From contig NZ_JAMTCT010000011.1 in the NCBI RefSeq assembly GCF_024171995.1, positions 62,001 through 126,000 on the forward strand: 64,000 nt of DNA, written 5' to 3'. Below, one piece after another: positions 62,738 through 64,000 of the stretch. Position numbers and translations under genes: made by a program. The notes under the pieces are model-generated. The model was not told the DNA's origin. It made no database searches and saw nothing but the letters and a program-made list of their open reading frames with translations. Source of the DNA: Promicromonospora umidemergens (GTDB lineage: Bacteria; Actinomycetota; Actinomycetes; Actinomycetales; Cellulomonadaceae). Position 1 is the first letter of the stretch. Each line of letters starts with the position of its first letter.

Positions 62738-63660
62738 GTACCACCACGCCGGCCGTGGCGCCCAAGGCGGTCCCTCCGCCGTCAGGCCTTCAGGAGCGGG
62801 CGCGCAAGGCGAAGAAGAAGCTCACCTCACCGTGGGCCAGCATGATCGCCGTCGTGATCGCGCTGGCCTGGACGGTGCCGACGTTCGGCCTGCTGGTCAC
62901 GTCGTTCCGGCCCGAGCTCGACATCCGGCAGAGCGGCTGGTGGACCGTCTTCGGCGACGCTCTCGCAGGCGAGGGCGTGTTCTCGCTGCGCAACTACGAG
63001 GCTGCGCTGTTCAGCCGCTCGACCAGCCTGATCGACTTCTTCGTGAACTCGTTCGTGATCACGCTGCCGGCGGTGTTCATCCCGATCACCATCGCGCTGC
63101 TCGCGGCCTACGGGTTCGCGTGGATCGACTTCAAGGGGCGGGACATCCTGTTCGTCGCGGTCTTCGCACTGCAGATCGTGCCCATCCAGATCACGCTCAT
63201 CCCACTCTTGCGTGCGTACGTGGACACGGGGATCAACGGCACGTTCTGGCCCATCTGGCTGTCGCACTCGATGTTCGCCCTGCCGCTGGCGATCTTCCTG
63301 CTGCACAACTTCATGCGGGACATCCCGAAGTCCCTCGTCGAGGCAGCTCGTGTGGACGGCGCGGGGCACGTGAAGATCTTCTTCCAGGTCATCCTGCCGC
63401 TGCTCGTTCCAGCGATCGCGGCGTTCGCGATCTTCCAGTTCCTGTGGGTGTGGAACGACCTGCTCGTCGCCCTGGTGATGGGTGGTACCGATACGTTCCC
63501 GCTCACGGTGCGCGTGGCCGAGCTGGCGGGCTCGCGTGGTGGTGACTGGCACGTGCTCTCAGCGGGCGCCTTCATCTCGATCCTGGTGCCGCTGATCGTG
63601 TTCCTCGCGCTGCAGCGCTACTTCGTCCGTGGCCTGCTGGCAGGTTCCGTCAAGGGCTGA
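62734..63660 (+). CDS. Sugar ABC transporter permease (MalG-like)
   Basis: 308 aa, six membrane helices; the first starts about residue 35. The EAA loop is EAARVDGAGHVKIFFQV. No ATPase gene follows; actinobacteria often use a shared MsmK/UgpC-type ATPase encoded elsewhere, so the importer is probably complete in the cell. Confidence 0.92.
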   Translation: MSTTTPAVAPKAVPPPSGLQERARKAKKKLTSPWASMIAVVIALAWTVPTFGLLVTSFRPELDIRQSGWWTVFGDALAGEGVFSLRNYEAALFSRSTSLIDFFVNSFVITLPAVFIPITIALLAAYGFAWIDFKGRDILFVAVFALQIVPIQITLIPLLRAYVDTGINGTFWPIWLSHSMFALPLAIFLLHNFMRDIPKSLVEAARVDGAGHVKIFFQVILPLLVPAIAAFAIFQFLWVWNDLLVALVMGGTDTFPLTVRVAELAGSRGGDWHVLSAGAFISILVPLIVFLALQRYFVRGLLAGSVKG

Positions 63661-63691
63661 TCCCCCGGCGGGTCCGGTGGTCGACTCGATC

Positions 63692-63744
63692 CGGTGGTCG
63701 AGCTTGTCGAGACGTAGCGAGGGTCTCGACGGGCTCGACCACCG
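63692..63744. repeat. Interspersed REP-like inverted repeat
   Basis: Two 22-base arms (63692-63713 and 63723-63744), the first beginning CGGTGGTCGAGC, are complementary at 20 of 22 positions around a 9-base loop. Related single arms are found inside copA, hemL and hemA. The hairpin may end the importer transcript. Confidence 0.8.
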
Positions 63745-63759
63745 GCCTGTCTCACGGAG

Positions 63760-64000
63760 TCACCGTTCCCGGGCCAGCAGGCTCTCCTTGACCGGCAGCC
63801 CGTAGCGGAACCCGCCCAGCGTGCCGTCGGTGCGCAGGATGCGGTGGCACGGCACGAACAGTGCTGCCGCGTTCATCGCGCACGCTCCGGCCGCCGCGCG
63901 GACCGCGGCGGGCCGGCCCGCCCGCGCCGCGTACTCGGTGTACGTCAGGCGCTCGCCGGCCTTCACCTCGCGCAGCACGTCCCACGCGTGCGCCCGGAAC
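63760..64000 (-). CDS. ogt: Methylated-DNA--protein-cysteine methyltransferase, C-terminal part
   Basis: Partial; the gene runs off the right edge. About 80 C-terminal residues are visible. VPCHRI contains the methyl-acceptor Cys, preceded by the DNA-binding helix LREVKAGERLTYTEYAARAG and followed by GGFRYGLPVKESLL. Repairs O6-methylguanine by suicidal methyl transfer. Confidence 0.95.
   Translation of the reverse strand, partial: FRAHAWDVLREVKAGERLTYTEYAARAGRPAAVRAAAGACAMNAAALFVPCHRILRTDGTLGGFRYGLPVKESLLARER

Overview
The window is GC-rich throughout, with frequent GTG starts and dense ATGA/GTGA overlaps between genes. It encodes a Tad/Flp pilus, an ESX-type secretion system, CsoR copper control and a glutamate-dependent (C5) haem cluster. 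Together these point to a high-GC Gram-positive actinomycete. The overall feel is Micrococcales (Promicromonosporaceae/Cellulomonadaceae-like), but that finer placement is inference. No rRNA, tRNA or CRISPR array was seen. Both ends are cut: an ABC-2 permease enters from the left, and an O6-methylguanine-DNA methyltransferase runs off the right.

Layout. (1) 1-3.9 kb: permease tail, then a copper-resistance operon read leftward, csoR-copZ-copA, with a CsoR-type operator in front of csoR. (2) 3.9-14.5 kb: a tightly overlapped leftward ESX/type VII operon. It has an FHA/RDD protein, an unknown 388-aa protein, a 71-aa EccB-N-terminus-like membrane protein, EccD, a MinD-like protein, a three-ATPase-domain EccC, two small proteins and a two-module toxin/immunity-like protein. 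(3) 14.8-18.2 kb, rightward: three small WXG100/EspC-like substrates, a tandem pair of lipoproteins and a secreted PKD-like protein. (4) 18.9-28.8 kb: a Tad pilus operon (SAF protein, CpaE-like, TadA, TadB, TadC, Flp, three TadE/G-like proteins) ending in a membrane-tethered LysM plus BTAD regulator. (5) 28.9-33.3 kb: a second lipoprotein/PKD module, then an ESX polymorphic toxin with its likely immunity gene in lower-GC DNA, abutting a transposase remnant. (6) 33.6-35.6 kb: an AbiE/MenT-like toxin-antitoxin pair with a symmetrical four-half-site operator. (7) 35.6-44.5 kb: haem synthesis, hemE-hemY-hemC-hemD-hemB-hemL leftward and hemA divergent. (8) 44.6-47.0 kb: two exported proteins, one repeat-rich and one His-rich with a LAXTG sorting signal, each preceded by a GTAAC-n6-type direct repeat. 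(9) 47-64 kb: mostly core genes (CoA-transferase, DUF5926-like, glycosyltransferase, lipid kinase, a large internally duplicated membrane protein, serS, two HAD phosphatases, map) and a sugar ABC importer without its ATPase.

How it fits together. Regions 2-5 form one exported-machinery island: an ESX translocase, its small substrates and a toxin substrate, with a pilus operon embedded between two copies of the same lipoprotein/PKD-protein module. The most notable observation is that the protein at 3947-4885 combines in one chain two modules that occur 26 kb away as separate genes: the toxin C-terminal domain of 30435-32804 and its likely immunity protein at 32801-33256. This looks like an undescribed toxin/immunity family tied to this secretion system. 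All functional statements come from reading motifs and gene order by eye; no database search was run.
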